DNA of 64,000 nt, taken from contig JAPQWV010000403.1 in assembly GCA_027422505.1 (NCBI GenBank), forward strand, positions 496,001 through 560,000, written 5' to 3'. Shown here one piece after another: positions 22,642 through 34,999 of this stretch (position 1 is the stretch's first letter; each line of letters opens with the position of its first letter). The DNA is from Craterostigma plantagineum. Taxonomy: Eukaryota; Streptophyta; Magnoliopsida; Lamiales; Linderniaceae. Under the pieces are notes generated by a model. The model worked only from the letters and a program-made list of their open reading frames with translations. It ran no database searches and was not told the origin of the DNA. The position numbers and the translations under genes were made by a program.

Positions 22642-23477
22642 CTATATGTATATATTGCGGACCACTAAGTTTATTGACGTCGGCGATATGACGACCAGGA
22701 CAAGTTCATACAGACGAAAGTCGAGGAGTGCAACTGAAATCTAGCCCACAATCTCTGTGTAGATGCCATGTGCCTTACTAGTTTTCACTTGGGACAAAAT
22801 CTTTTGATATTTTAGTTGTAACATACTAATATTATTTTATTTTTTATTTACTTTTAAATTTATACTTAAACGATCCTATATGAAAGCAGGTAGAATAAAT
22901 GCGAAAGTAAACTCTTACGTGACTTTTGATTATTAGTACATACTCATGATATGATCATGTGAAAATGAGATTCGTGCAAAGTTTTCCATGCGGTGACTTT
23001 GAAGACGTAATCTAAGTTAAAGCTAGTGTCTTACATATACTCGTTCAACACATATAATTGGATATGAAATTAAATATTTCTTTTAGAGTATATTAACCGT
23101 ATAAAAGAATAGTTCCAATCCAATGACACGTAAAAGAAAAAAAAATTACGAGCTAGTAGACATAGAGAATCACTCTTGCATACATGTTAGAAAAATAATG
23201 TATTGCTTGCAACTTCCCTTTGAAAAGGTTTGGGGTAGAAACACTTGAAGTAAATGCATGTTTTATGTGACTAAAACTATCTTTAATCATTGAAATTTAA
23301 CATGTAAAATTTTGTCGCTAATCATGATCAATCACAACATTTAAATACATTCATCTATAAAAAGGAACGCTAATTGTTCGTTTCTAGCGGATTATGGAAT
23401 ATTCTTATTGCTAGAGTTTCGCCGTTGCATGTTGGATTGCCCAAGTCGTAAGTAATACATTCACGTTCGACGTACTA
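22642..23477. other. AT-rich intergenic sequence
   Basis: No gene, RNA or paired terminal repeat seen. Confidence 0.5.
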
Positions 23478-23478
23478 A

Positions 23479-24223
23479 GGCTCGTTTGATATCGATGTTT
23501 ATGGATTACATGGGTATAAGTTATTTGTGTATGGCTATACATGAATTTTGTTGATATTGTATTTTAACATGTTTGATAGGAGGGTTTTAATTATTTGGGT
23601 ATTATATGTAATGTTTGATACGTGTGTATGCATAACCACCTGATACGCGCGAAACGCTCGTCTGCCAGGTATAGAAATACCCAGCTCAGAAATGGGTATG
23701 CCATTATATATGTCTTAATCCCATTTTTATCCCTGCCATCGTCGTTCAATTTTGCCCCAATTGAACCCTCCCAACTGCTCAACAGGGGGAACCCCATCTC
23801 CGGAGCAGTGGTCGACGGACCTCACCGTGCCTGCGCTGTCGCTCATCTCCCATACCCATCGTCCGTCCATCGGCCCTCGTCGCCAGCGAAGTCCAGCAAC
23901 CACAAATTTGCGAATCGACTTGACGACGACCAAGTGAAGTTTGAAATCGGAAAATTAGGGCGATGAAGCTCGGGTCTGCGTTGTCTGTTGTCTAATTTCA
24001 GTTCTAACATTGATGAATTGGAAAATTTTATTTCTGCTGTAGAAGACGTGAATGGTAGGTAGGTAGAAGACGATGATGAAGCTTTCGTATTTTCTTATAC
24101 CTTTATTTTTTTAAAGGGCAAAAAGGTCATTCATTTTATTTAACGAATTTCATACCTAGTTCAAACATACATATCAAATCATACACATCTATTACCCGTC
24201 TAAACACACGTATCAAACGAGCC
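23479..24223. mobile_element. MITE / non-autonomous DNA transposon with GGCTCGTTTGATA ends
   Basis: The terminal inverted repeats GGCTCGTTTGATA (left) and TATCAAACGAGCC (right) are perfect over 13 bp; an additional AG..CT may belong. The target duplication is not clear (CTA on the left, GTA on the right). The end sequence resembles Tourist/PIF-Harbinger MITEs. The middle (23750-23990) is strikingly GC-rich for this region and could be a captured or leftover exon. Open frames there (for example 23622-23966) match nothing I recognise. Confidence 0.65.
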
Positions 24224-26703
24224 CTGTATATTTATAGGCATATGTAATAAAAATTAACCAACCAAAAATTCAAAACAAAAAAAAAGTATTCTTGCTCTAG
24301 CTGAGTGAAAAAGATCAAATTAAATTACAAGACAATGGAAAAGGATAAACATGGGTGGATCCGATTCTAAATGATAAATTACCTAGGAGCTCCAACACTT
24401 TTAGATAAACATGGGTGGATCCCTCACGTCTAACTTTTTTTTTTTTTTTTTTTCATATTTTCATATATGGGTGGTCGTGATCTTACCATAACATTTGGCG
24501 AGCTCCAACACTTTTAGATTGCTCACTTCACTTGAAGGAAGTGTAGTATATAATATTTTATATATGTATATAATATCTAACACAAGCACACACTCACATT
24601 AATACTAACAAGTAATAATTACGTGAACGAAACCAGTTTTGGAAACATAAATTCACATGCAAGAAGAACATTTTTAAGATTAATATTATTTGTGTTACAT
24701 TCTCACCAAATTCGCACATCTGTCCAATTTTAATGGTCACACACATCATGTCAGTTTTTAATTTCAGTATCGCACACAATACACCAAATAACGTGCCAAC
24801 ATTTCATGCATGGTTCTCACATATAGTTTGTGTAATATGCATAATTTTAATTATGTTTGTGAAATTTTCGTTTCTGTAACATTTTGTTTTTTTTTTGTTT
24901 TTTTTTGGTTTTATTTTTTTATATATTGTGATATATGATGTAGCTCCTCCCTTTTGGATAAGCTACAACGAGTACGCATGTTAAGTAGTACACCTATTGA
25001 CAATATAATCACAATAAATAGTAAATAATGTATAGAATTGCATAAATGACGTTGACCTATAACATAGTAATTTAAATGAGCCGATCGTTGGCACGTCTCT
25101 TTCGAATATATACACTCAAATTTCTGTTATTTTCCATAAACAACTCTTGTATAAGAAATCGACACAAATATATAGAATTTGAGATTGAGAGAAAAGTCAT
25201 TTTTATTTTGCCGACGCGATCGAGCAGGCATTCTGTCATTCGGCTGAAATCATCTGTCCCACAATCTCTGTTTCACTTCATTTCCATTTTGTAGAACATT
25301 CATAAAAATGATTTTATGATTGTAGAAAAATATATGGATATCAAATTGATCATCGTAAAACAAAGATTACATTGGATGTATTTATTTGTTATCATATAAA
25401 TCACATGAAATAACGACGACTTTTTTATTTGGTGGAATATGAAATTAAAAAACCAAAAAAAAATAAAATAAAATAAAATTTGTGAACCACATGATTTAAA
25501 ATTCAACGTCTCTGATTACTTTGGCACATAGAGGGGGACAGATATTTTGTGACAGAAGATTTGACGCGTTCATCATTGACTTAAACTATATCGATATTTA
25601 GATATATATATATATATATATATTTATTTTTTATTTTTTCATACCCTTGGACTAAATTAGGCTCGAATTAATTATTGACCTAAGGCTGGTAACATGCATG
25701 ATGATCCCTAATGCCATGTTTGATAATAAATTAAGCATATTCCGATTTGAAACATACCAAACTTTGTAATAGTAAAACCTAGCGTTGGTTAACATTAAGT
25801 TATTGTAATATCATATTTACATCATTAACACGCAATGTTATGTTAGTTTTATTTAGTAGGTAAAGTTTCAAAAGACTTGTTTAATATTCACATATACTAT
25901 TTCAATGTTTTCTAGAAGTAAATGCACATTAAAAAAATATTGTGTGAAAATATTCTAATGTCATGTGAGTGAGTTCCTAGTATCTTCATAGGTAAGCCAA
26001 ATTACTAAATTAGGTCACTAATTATGGGTTTCGTATTTTTTAGGTCATTAAGTTTCTAATTGCAAAATTAGGTCACTAAGTAATGTAACTGTTTTTTTTT
26101 GTCACTCGGCGAAAAATGCAGGAAATCCAACGTGGCTGCTGACATGTCAGCAAAATCCGAACCTTGGATGCTCCTTGCTTACTTAGTACTTTTCCGTGCA
26201 AGAGTAAGATATTGGATTATTATCTTTAAATCATTTGGCAGCCAATAAAGAGTTTATTAAATTGTTGTATGAGATTATAATGAAGTTAAAGAACTAATAT
26301 CGAAGTGTTCGGTACTTCGGATACAATTTTCTGTAGTAGTTTGAAATGTACGTTTAGATGATAGACAAGTTCTTCAATATTTTAATGGGAGAAGTTAACT
26401 AATGTATAACATATTTCTGACAAGAAAATAAGAAGGTGGAGGAAGAGCTCACCTTCTTTGGTCAAGTAAGATCGGGTTTTTTTTTTTTTTCAAAAAAGAA
26501 TTAATATTTGTATAATCGTTAACTGGGCTTAAATGCTGTCGGCCTGAAACAATATTCTGTTGGGCCCACGATTTATTTCAATTTAAATTAATTTGGTCCG
26601 TTTTCTGAGTGTACTGGGCTTGGGTGTTTTGGGCCCAATATCATGGGGTCTAATGGGCTTGATCCGCCGCACCTCACCTCAAATTGGAGACAATCTAAAA
26701 ACT
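24224..26703. other. AT-rich intergenic sequence with local duplications and a TA microsatellite
   Basis: No gene recognised. GATAAACATGGGTGGATCC occurs at 24344-24362 and 24403-24421, and GAGCTCCAACACTTTTAGA at about 24387 and 24500, so a short local duplication happened here. A (TA)n microsatellite lies at about 25602-25622, and long T tracts at about 24430-24452 and 24880-24920. Confidence 0.5.
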
Positions 26704-26705
26704 TA

Positions 26706-26946
26706 CTCCCTCCGTCCCATAAGTTTATGGACATTTGGGTATCGGCACGAGAATTAAGAAACTGAATATTTTAATAATATAGTGTGTTGAAAAGGTAAAA
26801 AAGTGTATTTTGGCACGTCTTTTAAGAATATTTAATATTATTATATTGATTGTTTGTGATAGATTTTTTGCTAAATATGGAAATGTACAAAAGAAGTGTG
26901 ACGCCCGATTTAGTAAAATGTACAAAAACTTTTGGGACGGAGGGAG
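26706..26946. mobile_element. Stowaway MITE
   Basis: 241 bp. The ends are CTCCCTCCGTCCCA and its complement TGGGACGGAGGGAG, flanked by the TA target duplication (26704-26705 and 26947-26948). This is the diagnostic signature of Stowaway elements, which are moved by Tc1/mariner-type transposases. The interior is AT-rich and non-coding. Confidence 0.97.
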
Positions 26947-26948
26947 TA

Positions 26949-28064
26949 TAAGCTAATACTCCGTCGGAATTTTTTAAAACAAGTCTTTTTAAAACTTCTA
27001 TTTTGTTTTTAGATACAAGTCATTTGTTGTTTCCAATAAGAAAATATTCGATATTTCAAAATTTAATGCTTTTTTTTAACTAAAATAATTATTTAATAAG
27101 AAAAAATAATTAGGTAAGGGTGTAGTGAGAATGTGTTATTTCCTTAAAAATCTTTTAAAAATCAGAGAAAGTATTGATTGATGTATGGTAGTATAAAATG
27201 TAAATTAAACATAATTAGTGAAAAAAACATCACGAATCCATTTTATTTTATTAAGCGTTGGGGAAACTGCCCCTTGGTCAGTCAAATCACAAAAAATTAG
27301 TAGAAAAATTTAAAAAAAATCACAAAATCACCCACTCTTTTAATTACTATGTTAGCTAATTATTATACCTGTAATTTTATAATTTATATGTTCATAACTA
27401 AATTTAAATTATAATTTCTATTAAATATTTTAAATTAAAATAAATTAGATAGTATATTTTATATATGCACACACATGCACTCACAGTGTGCAAAGAATAT
27501 CAATACTAAGACCATCTCCAACCTACATGCCAATTCTCAAACTCCAACGCATTCTCAAACTCTTGAAGTAATTCTTCTCCAACCGACTACCAATTCTCAA
27601 AGTCAAAAGACAATTATTGTCATATTCTCTTCTACCTCATCTTTTTATATTACCCATTTAATTTAGAACTTTACAATTAAACAACATTTTATTTTAATTT
27701 GATTAGAAAAATAATTTCACAAATTAATAGTAAGCTCAATATTTTTTTATATAAAAAAACATAAAAAATTAACCGGAGTCCTTTATAAACTTTTATTTAT
27801 GTTTTATTTTTTATATGGGTACTTTGGTAAATAGAATAAAATATAGGGTATATCAAACGCATCTTTTGGGATATCTCATTCTCAAATGAATATGCGCTTT
27901 AAAACATGAGAGAGACGACGGAAACACATTTCGAGTTTGCGTTTGGTGTAAGGTTGGAGAACTTTTAGCATATATTTTGGGTTTTTGAGTATCGATTGAA
28001 GATACTCAAAGTACTAGTATAGTCCGGTATGGTTCGTGAAAAAATATATATATATAACAAAGGG
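26949..28064. other. intergenic sequence, possible decayed MITE
   Basis: The left motif GACCATCTCCAACC (about 27510) and right motif GGTTGGAGAAC (about 27952) are opposed copies of CTCCAACC. They are suggestive of a MITE of about 460 bp, but the match is short and no target duplication was found. No gene. Confidence 0.35.
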
Positions 28065-28073
28065 TTTTAACGC

Positions 28074-28499
28074 CTATTTGACAATTAAAATTTAGGAGAT
28101 TTTACAGAAAATACTCATTTATATAAAAAAATTCGCAAGTCAGACCCCTGTTAGGTTTTTTTTATATGCAGATACCTGTCATATAAAATTTTTGCACATT
28201 GGTACCCGCTCCGCCGCAAGTACGTCATAAAACACATTTAGGTAACATAGGAAAACATATTGTGGTACATAATACAGTGATAAAATGGTACATCATATAA
28301 CACATATTATGCTACCATATAGACCGTATATAGGTATCATATGTGGGCACCAATAAACGCGTGACATGATACTTAATACAAATACCAAAAGATACATCTA
28401 AGATTGGGAAATGGGTACTTGAATGAAAATTTTTCTGACAGATGTCTGACTTGCAAATTTTTTATATAATTGAGTATTTTTATGTAGATACACCTAAAA
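28074..28499. mobile_element. new MITE-like family, copy A
   Basis: Long imperfect inverted ends of about 60-70 bp (left about 28080-28150; right about 28435-28499) share TTAAAATTT.., ACTCA(A)TTATATAAAAAA and TTCGCAAGTCAGAC-type blocks. A direct 9-bp repeat TTTTAACGC flanks it (28065-28073 and 28500-28508), which would fit a Mutator-like target duplication. A second, inverted copy lies at 34352-34757 and a shortened one at 37268-37478. No coding capacity. Confidence 0.7.
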
Positions 28500-28757
28500 T
28501 TTTAACGCAATTTACAAAATTTATTCAATAAATTTAGTCTTGTACAGTTCGGCACGATTTTTAAAATCCTTGCACACCCACCTTTATTGACAACGTCTGA
28601 TAAAAAAACAAAAAACAAAGTGTGTAAGCTAAGCTCGTGAAGAATTATGAGCCAAACGTACTATTATCACAAACTAAACTAGTCAAGAATCATATGAATC
28701 ACAGAGAAAAAAACTTGCTACAAATCAGCGCAAAGCTCAATCCTTGCAAGAAGAACA

Positions 28758-31308
28758 ATGGCGAATCCGAGCCAGAGTACATGGATTCAAAGCTCACTAC
28801 CTTTCGCAGGCATGACGTCAGCAATCGTCTCGTTAGCCATTAACGCGATTCTGTGCAAAATGGCCATGTCTGAAGGAACAAGCTTCTACATATTGTCCGT
28901 CTACACCAACGCTTTTGCCACGCTAATCCTCTTCCCCGCAGCCTTTTTCTTCTACAGGTATTAAAATTCGTTCTTGGGCTGCTTCAAATTTTCTGGGTTT
29001 TTGCGATTTGTTGAAGGATTTGCTATGATTGATTTCTGTCGCAGGTCAAAATGGCCGCCATTATCGTTTCCTATCTTGTGGAGAATTATCTTACTTGCTT
29101 TCGTTGGGTGAGTTGGGATTATCAGTAGCTTTTCTTGGTCGATTCATTGAATTGGGTTTTTGTATCTCTGCAAATTATGTGGAATATCGCTGGAATCAAT
29201 GTATCTTTAGCAACAGTTTTGATCTTTATTCTTTCGCTTTGATGGGTAATTTGGGACGAAAATGCTTATTTTATTACACGAAAAATTTTGCTTGCTAGAT
29301 ATTTGGCTGAGATAGGAAGCTCCGCGGGGATAAACTACAGCTCTGCAACTCTTGGAACTGCAATGCTGAATCTTGTCCCAGGTTTCACCTATGTCCTAGC
29401 CATCATCTTCAGGTTTTTCTTTTCGTTCCTCTTCCTTTTTTTTTCCCCAAGACAATTCGTATCTGTGGAAGTTGTTGCTTGCCTTCGAACATTAAGGAGA
29501 AAAAATGTCTTTACTTAGGATGGAAGAAGTGAATTGGAGAAAACCGAGCACCATTTCAAAGTCGATAGGCACCGTAGTATCCATCTCGGGCGCATTCATA
29601 GTCACCTTCTACAACGGCCCTTCGATCCTCAATTCTCCTCATTCGACTTCTACGGTGAATAGTTTTCTCGCAAGAATTCGCTTGTCGTCGGCAACAGATT
29701 GGGTCTTGGGAGGACTTCTGCTGTCTTGCGCCGCCTTTTGCACTGCAGCGTGGAGCGTAGTGCAGGTCGTTCTTCGGTGGGTGCGTTTGGCTTGCAGAAT
29801 CGACGGAAAAAGAAAAGAAAAGTTGTAGTGATACGCATCGAACCATTACTCCTTATGCTTCGCGTGTCGTACCATTACACTTTTCCTTTTATTTTTCGCA
29901 TCGAATTCCACATGCCAAACGCGCTCTCAGCATTCGGTTGAAAGCACTGAAATTGAGATCGAAGTGAGAAATAATGCTTGTGATGGATTTTCAGGCGTCG
30001 ATATTGAAGCTCTACCCTTACGAGGTGATCGTTGTCGCCATATACTGCCTCCTCGTGACCATCCAATCTTCCTTCGTGGCTCTGATCGTCGAGCGAGGTT
30101 CGAATGCGTGGAGAATTGACACGAATGTGGGGCTCGTCGCTGTTCTATTCGGCGTAAGCAGTGTTTTTATTCGATCGAATTCTTGGCAAGAATTTTCGTC
30201 CGCCTTAATTAATTTTTTAGTCTTGTATATTTGGGAGAGTCAGAGTGGCATTGTAAGGATGGCTAAATTAAGGGGTGACAATTTTAGGACAGCAATTCCG
30301 AAAATTGTAGCTATTTGAGAACATTTAAGTTACACTAGTACTTTTAGCACACCCTATGTGTGCAGAAGTATAAAATTAATTATTAGTGGATATATTTGAA
30401 TAAATTATATACTAAAATAGAATGAGGTGGTTATTATGAACTTTAAAACTACGTGGTTTAATAAGTTTTTTTGTAATAATTGATATACTAAAAATAGAAT
30501 GAGGTGGTTTTTTATATTTAAATAGTAGTTAAAGTAGAAAAAATTGATCAATTTTGACCGACCAATATATTGCTTTTACCCCCCTTAGGCTCTAGTATAG
30601 ATGCTGCAATTTTTGGGGCACATGAGTTTGAAAATTAAGGCAATTTGAAGACAATCAACTTCAAAATTGGAGTAATTTGAGGGCAGTACATTTGAATTCT
30701 CCGACGTTAGTTATCGTTTCGATTTGCTTCAGTCTTGAAACTTATTTTTCTGACGTTGCAACGTTTAACTTACATGTTCTAGTAATTGCTACTGTTCCGA
30801 AACTTGTAAAGTCGCCACTCGCCTAATTTAGGTGGCCTTAAGATGCCACTCTCCTAATTATACATGACTGAAAAGATAATTAATTCGATGCACTATTATT
30901 ATTATCTACTGTAATAATAGGCGGTCATCAACATATCTTACCGACTCTACGTAACTGCATGGTGCCTGTGGAGGACGGGCCCGCTTTTCGTCTCCCTTTT
31001 CAAGCCGCTCACCGTCGTCGTGACCGTAGCCATCGGCGTTACGTTCATGAACGAAATGCTCTACCTCGGAAGGTTAAAATTTTTCTTGAAAACTATTGTC
31101 AGCTCTTTTTAAGATGATAATCGTATGAATGGAGTTATTGGAATATTGTTGCTCTTTTTTTTTTCTCTTCAGTTTATTGGGAACGCTTGTGTTGATTCTT
31201 GGCTTCTATGCTGTGGTGTGGGGAAAGGCTAAAGAAGGAAAGGCGAACGACGGCGGGGAATCTGCGCCTTTATTGCAGGCGAAGATCGAGGAAGGCTTTT
31301 TTAGTTGA
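28758..31308 (+). CDS. WAT1-related / UMAMIT (nodulin MtN21, EamA) transporter, seven exons
   Basis: Exons 28758-28957, 29045-29107, 29299-29412, 29519-29765, 29995-30153, 30921-31072, 31173-31308 all have GT..AG borders and keep frame: 1,071 nt, 356 residues, the usual family length. The first EamA domain includes YTNAFATLILFPAAFFFYR and the hallmark GINYSSATLGTAMLNLVPGF followed by FRMEEVNW. The second includes CLLVTIQSSFVALIVERG and WCLWRTGPLFVSLFKPLTVV, then GSLLGTLVLILGFYAVVWGK. The tail ends ..ESAPLLQAKIEEG, as is usual. Ten transmembrane helices are expected. Members move amino acids, auxin or other small molecules across the plasma or vacuolar membrane; the substrate here is unknown. 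No disruption is seen. Confidence 0.92.
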
Positions 31309-32098
31309 TTTAAGGAAGGCCAGTTATTACTGTAAAGAAAACAGAGCAAAGGTATATATTTCTGTAATCCCAATTCTCAGGAAACAGAGCATGTATGCAT
31401 GTTTTGTCTGTGGGATATCACTGCATTGAAGTTTCTCTATATTATCTAAGGATGACAAAATCCCAGTGGTAAACGGTTCGCTTTGTAATTGGGATGAAGA
31501 ATATTTGGTTAAAAAAACAGAGAATTGAGAATTGATGGTGATTATCCGTTGGTCCAAGTGTGGGCGCTGATCCAACTCGTTTGAACTCAAATCTTTCAAT
31601 TCCCCAATTATTTTTGTCGAGTAATGCATATTATATGCTGTAAAAATTATTTTTTATTTTTTTGTAACATATTTTATCGTATTATTTATGTTTAATATTA
31701 ATTTTTATTGCGACTATTTCATTATTATGATCAATGTCAGCTTGCGTGATATTCCATGGTTTTTTTTTTCAAGAGATATTGAGTTCTATTGGATAAACCC
31801 AAATATATTGAGTTCTATTGGTTTATAGTAGAGTAATGCACAAAGGTATCTATCCCTTCTATTACTAAACGGTCTGAGATTACTATAAATTGTCGCATTC
31901 GGTCTATCAACTATTTGTAATTAGGTCACTTTATTTTTCATACTTGAATAATTTTCATATTACCTTTACATTTTTTTATTTATTATACTCAGTTCCCTAA
32001 ATATTATAGCAAAAAATTATATTTGATGTATTTGATATTAAAATAATAAATCTCAAAATAAGTAAAGTAAACAAAAGTACTAGTTTCAAATAAAAGTA
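31309..32098. other. 3' region and AT-rich spacer after the WAT1-related gene
   Basis: The first part is the likely 3' UTR. The rest has no gene. Confidence 0.5.
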
Positions 32099-33290
32099 AG
32101 GGGCAATTTTCGTTCAGACCACTGTCAGAGCCTGAATTTAGAATTTAGACCCTTTCAGGAAACAAATTAGTTTTAAGGACCAGATTTGTTCAGTAACACT
32201 TCATTGTTCTGGACAGGGGCGGAGCCTCCTTAGGCCGAGGGTAGGCAAGTGCCTACCCTGAAAAAAAAAAAATTGTCTCTATATATATGTATGGATGTGT
32301 GTTGCCTTGCCTACTACAATAAAAGAATAATATATGTGTATTTGTATATACGTTGCCTTGCCTATGGTGAAAAAATAATATATGTCGTGTGGGTCATTAT
32401 AAAGATAGTTAATTCTTATCTAGTATATATTTATAAATACCTTGCCATGGTGAAAAAATATTATTATATGTGTGTTTCTATACTGCTTATGCGTGGACCA
32501 TTATAATAAAACAAAGTTAATTCTTATCTAATAAAAGAAGTAAGTGAGCAAATTTTATGAACTTGAAGAATGATATATAGCCTAGTCAACTAAATAAGTC
32601 ATATATTTAAACATTTTTCAGTTTACAATTACATAATTTTCACTCAATTGAATAAAAATACACAAGATTTGCAATCAAGTAGGTTCGTTTTGATTGAATT
32701 TCAATGAATTACTGAAGGCGTGACATTCTCTTTTGCGAATAAGGTCAAATAAATATAATGTTTTGGCTTATATTCAAGGTTAGTGTTTGTATTATTAAAA
32801 AAAACCTTTTTTTTTTTTTTATAAAATATGTACCTTACGTCGACTCAATATGTTTCAAACAATTAAATAAACAAATGGTCATTCCTAACTATAATAACCA
32901 AGTAGACATACATAATATAGTTACTTCATTACTTATATTTAAAAACGTACATCTACCTCACATTATATTGGCGATTATGATCATACAAAAAAACCCAAAT
33001 TATGAAGACCAAAAAAGAACAATGCAATATCTCTAAGGTAATTTTTATATATTTTTACATTATCATTTTGCCTACCCTCAAATATTTTTCTGGCTCCGCC
33101 CTTGGTTCTGGAGCAACACTTCTTGATCTAAAATAATACAAAACGATCATCCAATAACAGTTTATATAAATTTTATAACAGTTGTGTAATTTAGGTCATT
33201 ATCTCTAAAAAGTGAGTCCTTTACATTAACATTTCTGACAGGGTCTGCACTCTATTTAAAAACATTTTGAGGCCTGATTTGTAATAATCC
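32099..33290. repeat. older decayed repeat that hosts a hAT MITE
   Basis: Sequence left (32099-32213) and right (33113-33290) of the inner hAT MITE can be read as opposed, diverged ends (CAGACCACTGTCAGAGCCTG.. against the complement ..GCAGACCCTGTCAGAAATG). This suggests an older inverted-repeat element. The match is weak and the borders are uncertain. Confidence 0.35.
32214..33104. mobile_element. non-autonomous hAT element (MITE)
   Basis: 891 bp. The ends CAGGGGCGGAGCC and GGCTCCGCCCTTG are inverted repeats (12 of 13 match). A perfect 8-bp target duplication GTTCTGGA flanks it (32206-32213 and 33105-33112). An 8-bp duplication with CA(G/A)GG ends is diagnostic for hAT. GAGGGTAGGCAA recurs just inside both ends. 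The interior is AT-rich with no transposase. Confidence 0.93.
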
Positions 33291-33356
33291 TAAAAGGTAA
33301 TTGAATAAGAATACATTAAATGCCTTCCTAATTATAACCTCCAAAGCCCCTTTCAA

Positions 33357-34070
33357 ATGTCGACCCAATTGACAACAAACTCAGACGAACGCGCCGCCAA
33401 TCAAAGCCGCAAGAGGGCGGCGCCGATCCAATCGGACAATCAGACAACAACGATCTGCACGGTGGTCGCCATCGATCACACTAATCTCTTCTACAGCGTC
33501 TGCGCCACCTGCGAAAGAACACTCCACGACGGCGCAAATTCCTGCAAATACTGCGAATTCATCAAGCCCAGCGGGCGCACTGCTCCCGCCGCTTCCAAGC
33601 GCCTCTACCGCGTCCTCGTAAGTACATTAATTTAGGGTTTCTGAGATACTAATAATTGAGAAATGAATGTGATGCTTACTTGCTCAGATGTCGATAGCTA
33701 CGGAGAGAGAGGTGTTTGTGGTGATAATGTTCGACAGAGTCGCTAGGGTTTTGTTCGGTTGCTCGGCCAATGAGTTCTTCAACTTCGCCAAGACTCATCC
33801 ATACGCTGGTTTTTGTCTTAGCCATAGCCCACAATCTTCTTAATTTCATCCCAATTCAATTTGGTTCTTTCTTGATTTATTGTACATGTAATGTGGCACT
33901 GTGATTGCACAGATTTGGCTGCTAGTCGGGCGCTCGAGGGAGAAATGTTGAAGGTTACGCTGTCGAAGCCCAAGAACGGCAATGCCCAGCATCTTCGGGT
34001 CGGGTCGGTTTCGCCCCTTGGGAATGGGTTTCGAACTGTCATTGCAACTTTGAAGGAGTTGTACAGGTGA
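33357..34070 (+). CDS. small RPA1-C-like OB-fold protein with a zinc ribbon, three exons
   Basis: Exons 33357-33617, 33688-33808, 33913-34070 (GT..AG; 540 nt; 179 residues). Residues about 37-70 read TICTVVAIDHTNLFYSVCAT then a C-x2-C .. C-x2-C zinc ribbon (CATCERTLHDGANSCKYC), followed by the strands of an OB fold (REVFVVIMFDRVARVLFGCS). This is the layout of the C-terminal DNA-binding domain of RPA1, so single-strand DNA binding is a reasonable inference. The protein is far shorter than RPA1 and is one of the stand-alone RPA-C-like plant proteins. The stop follows a CAG/GTGA that could also be a donor, so a further exon is possible. Confidence 0.75.
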
Positions 34071-34351
34071 AAAGAAATTTGCATCTCTTTGAATCTTACG
34101 TATCAGTTTGTATGTTAACTAAATATTTTGTATGTTGTCTCTGTGTGATGACATGCTTTTTTTTTTACTTTCTGGAAAGAAGTGACATGGATGTAGGAGT
34201 GTAAACGATTCGGGCTCAACTCATTTTCTAAGCGTATTGAGTTTGTGCTTAATGAACTTAATATGTTTGAGGTCAAGCTCGAAGGGGAAAGGACTTGAGC
34301 TTTCGACATTAATTTATGCAACTTTTCAAGACAATTTGATGAAATAAGGAA

Positions 34352-34757
34352 AGGTGATCTACATAAAAATTAACCATTTGTATAAAAAATTTGCAACTCA
34401 GTACTCACGTCACAATTTTTTTTATATAAGTACTCGTTTGACTGTGTATCATTTTTCTAGTCTTAACGTACCGTACCTTTTTGTCTGTGTGTTACGTCCC
34501 ATGTTATGCGTTTATATTGTGTCTATATACGTTTCTATATGGTATCTTAATGTGTTATATGATGTAGCATTTCTCACTGTATTATGTACCATAATCATTT
34601 CTCTATGCTACCTAAATGTGTTATATTGACGTACCTTGCGGCGGGACGGATACCAATGTGCAAATTGTTCCAATAGGTACCTACATAGAAAAAAATACTG
34701 ACACGGTACTGACTTGACAACTTTTTATATAATTGAGTATTTTTATGTAGAAATACT
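34352..34757. mobile_element. new MITE-like family, copy B (inverted relative to copy A)
   Basis: Ends ATCTACATAAAAAT.. and ..ATTTTTATGTAGAAAT. Its complement aligns along the whole of copy A, including GCACATTGGTA(C/T)CCG and ACACATTTAGGTA(A/G)CATAG, at clearly less than full identity. It lies between the RPA-like and CASP-like genes. Confidence 0.7.
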
Positions 34758-34999
34758 TAATAGTAGTTAATATTGAAAAACAAAAAGAAACCAAAAAAAC
34801 GGGCCAAGCCACGTGGACGACCAAATTAATCCACGCGCTGAGATGAGAGTGATCAGCGACTCAATTCGCTCTCTGCCTGGGATCGGAACGACAGCGTTTT
34901 TTCCGTTCTCCTCTCCGTCGTAGATTTTACGCGCCCTCTCCCCATACGATTTCTGAGCTAGCTAGGTTCGAGGGGGAAAATCCGCGGCGCGTGTGATTG

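Noticed and set aside
23622..23966. 114-codon open frame as a host gene
   Set aside because: Lies wholly inside an element with inverted ends, and the product resembles no known protein.
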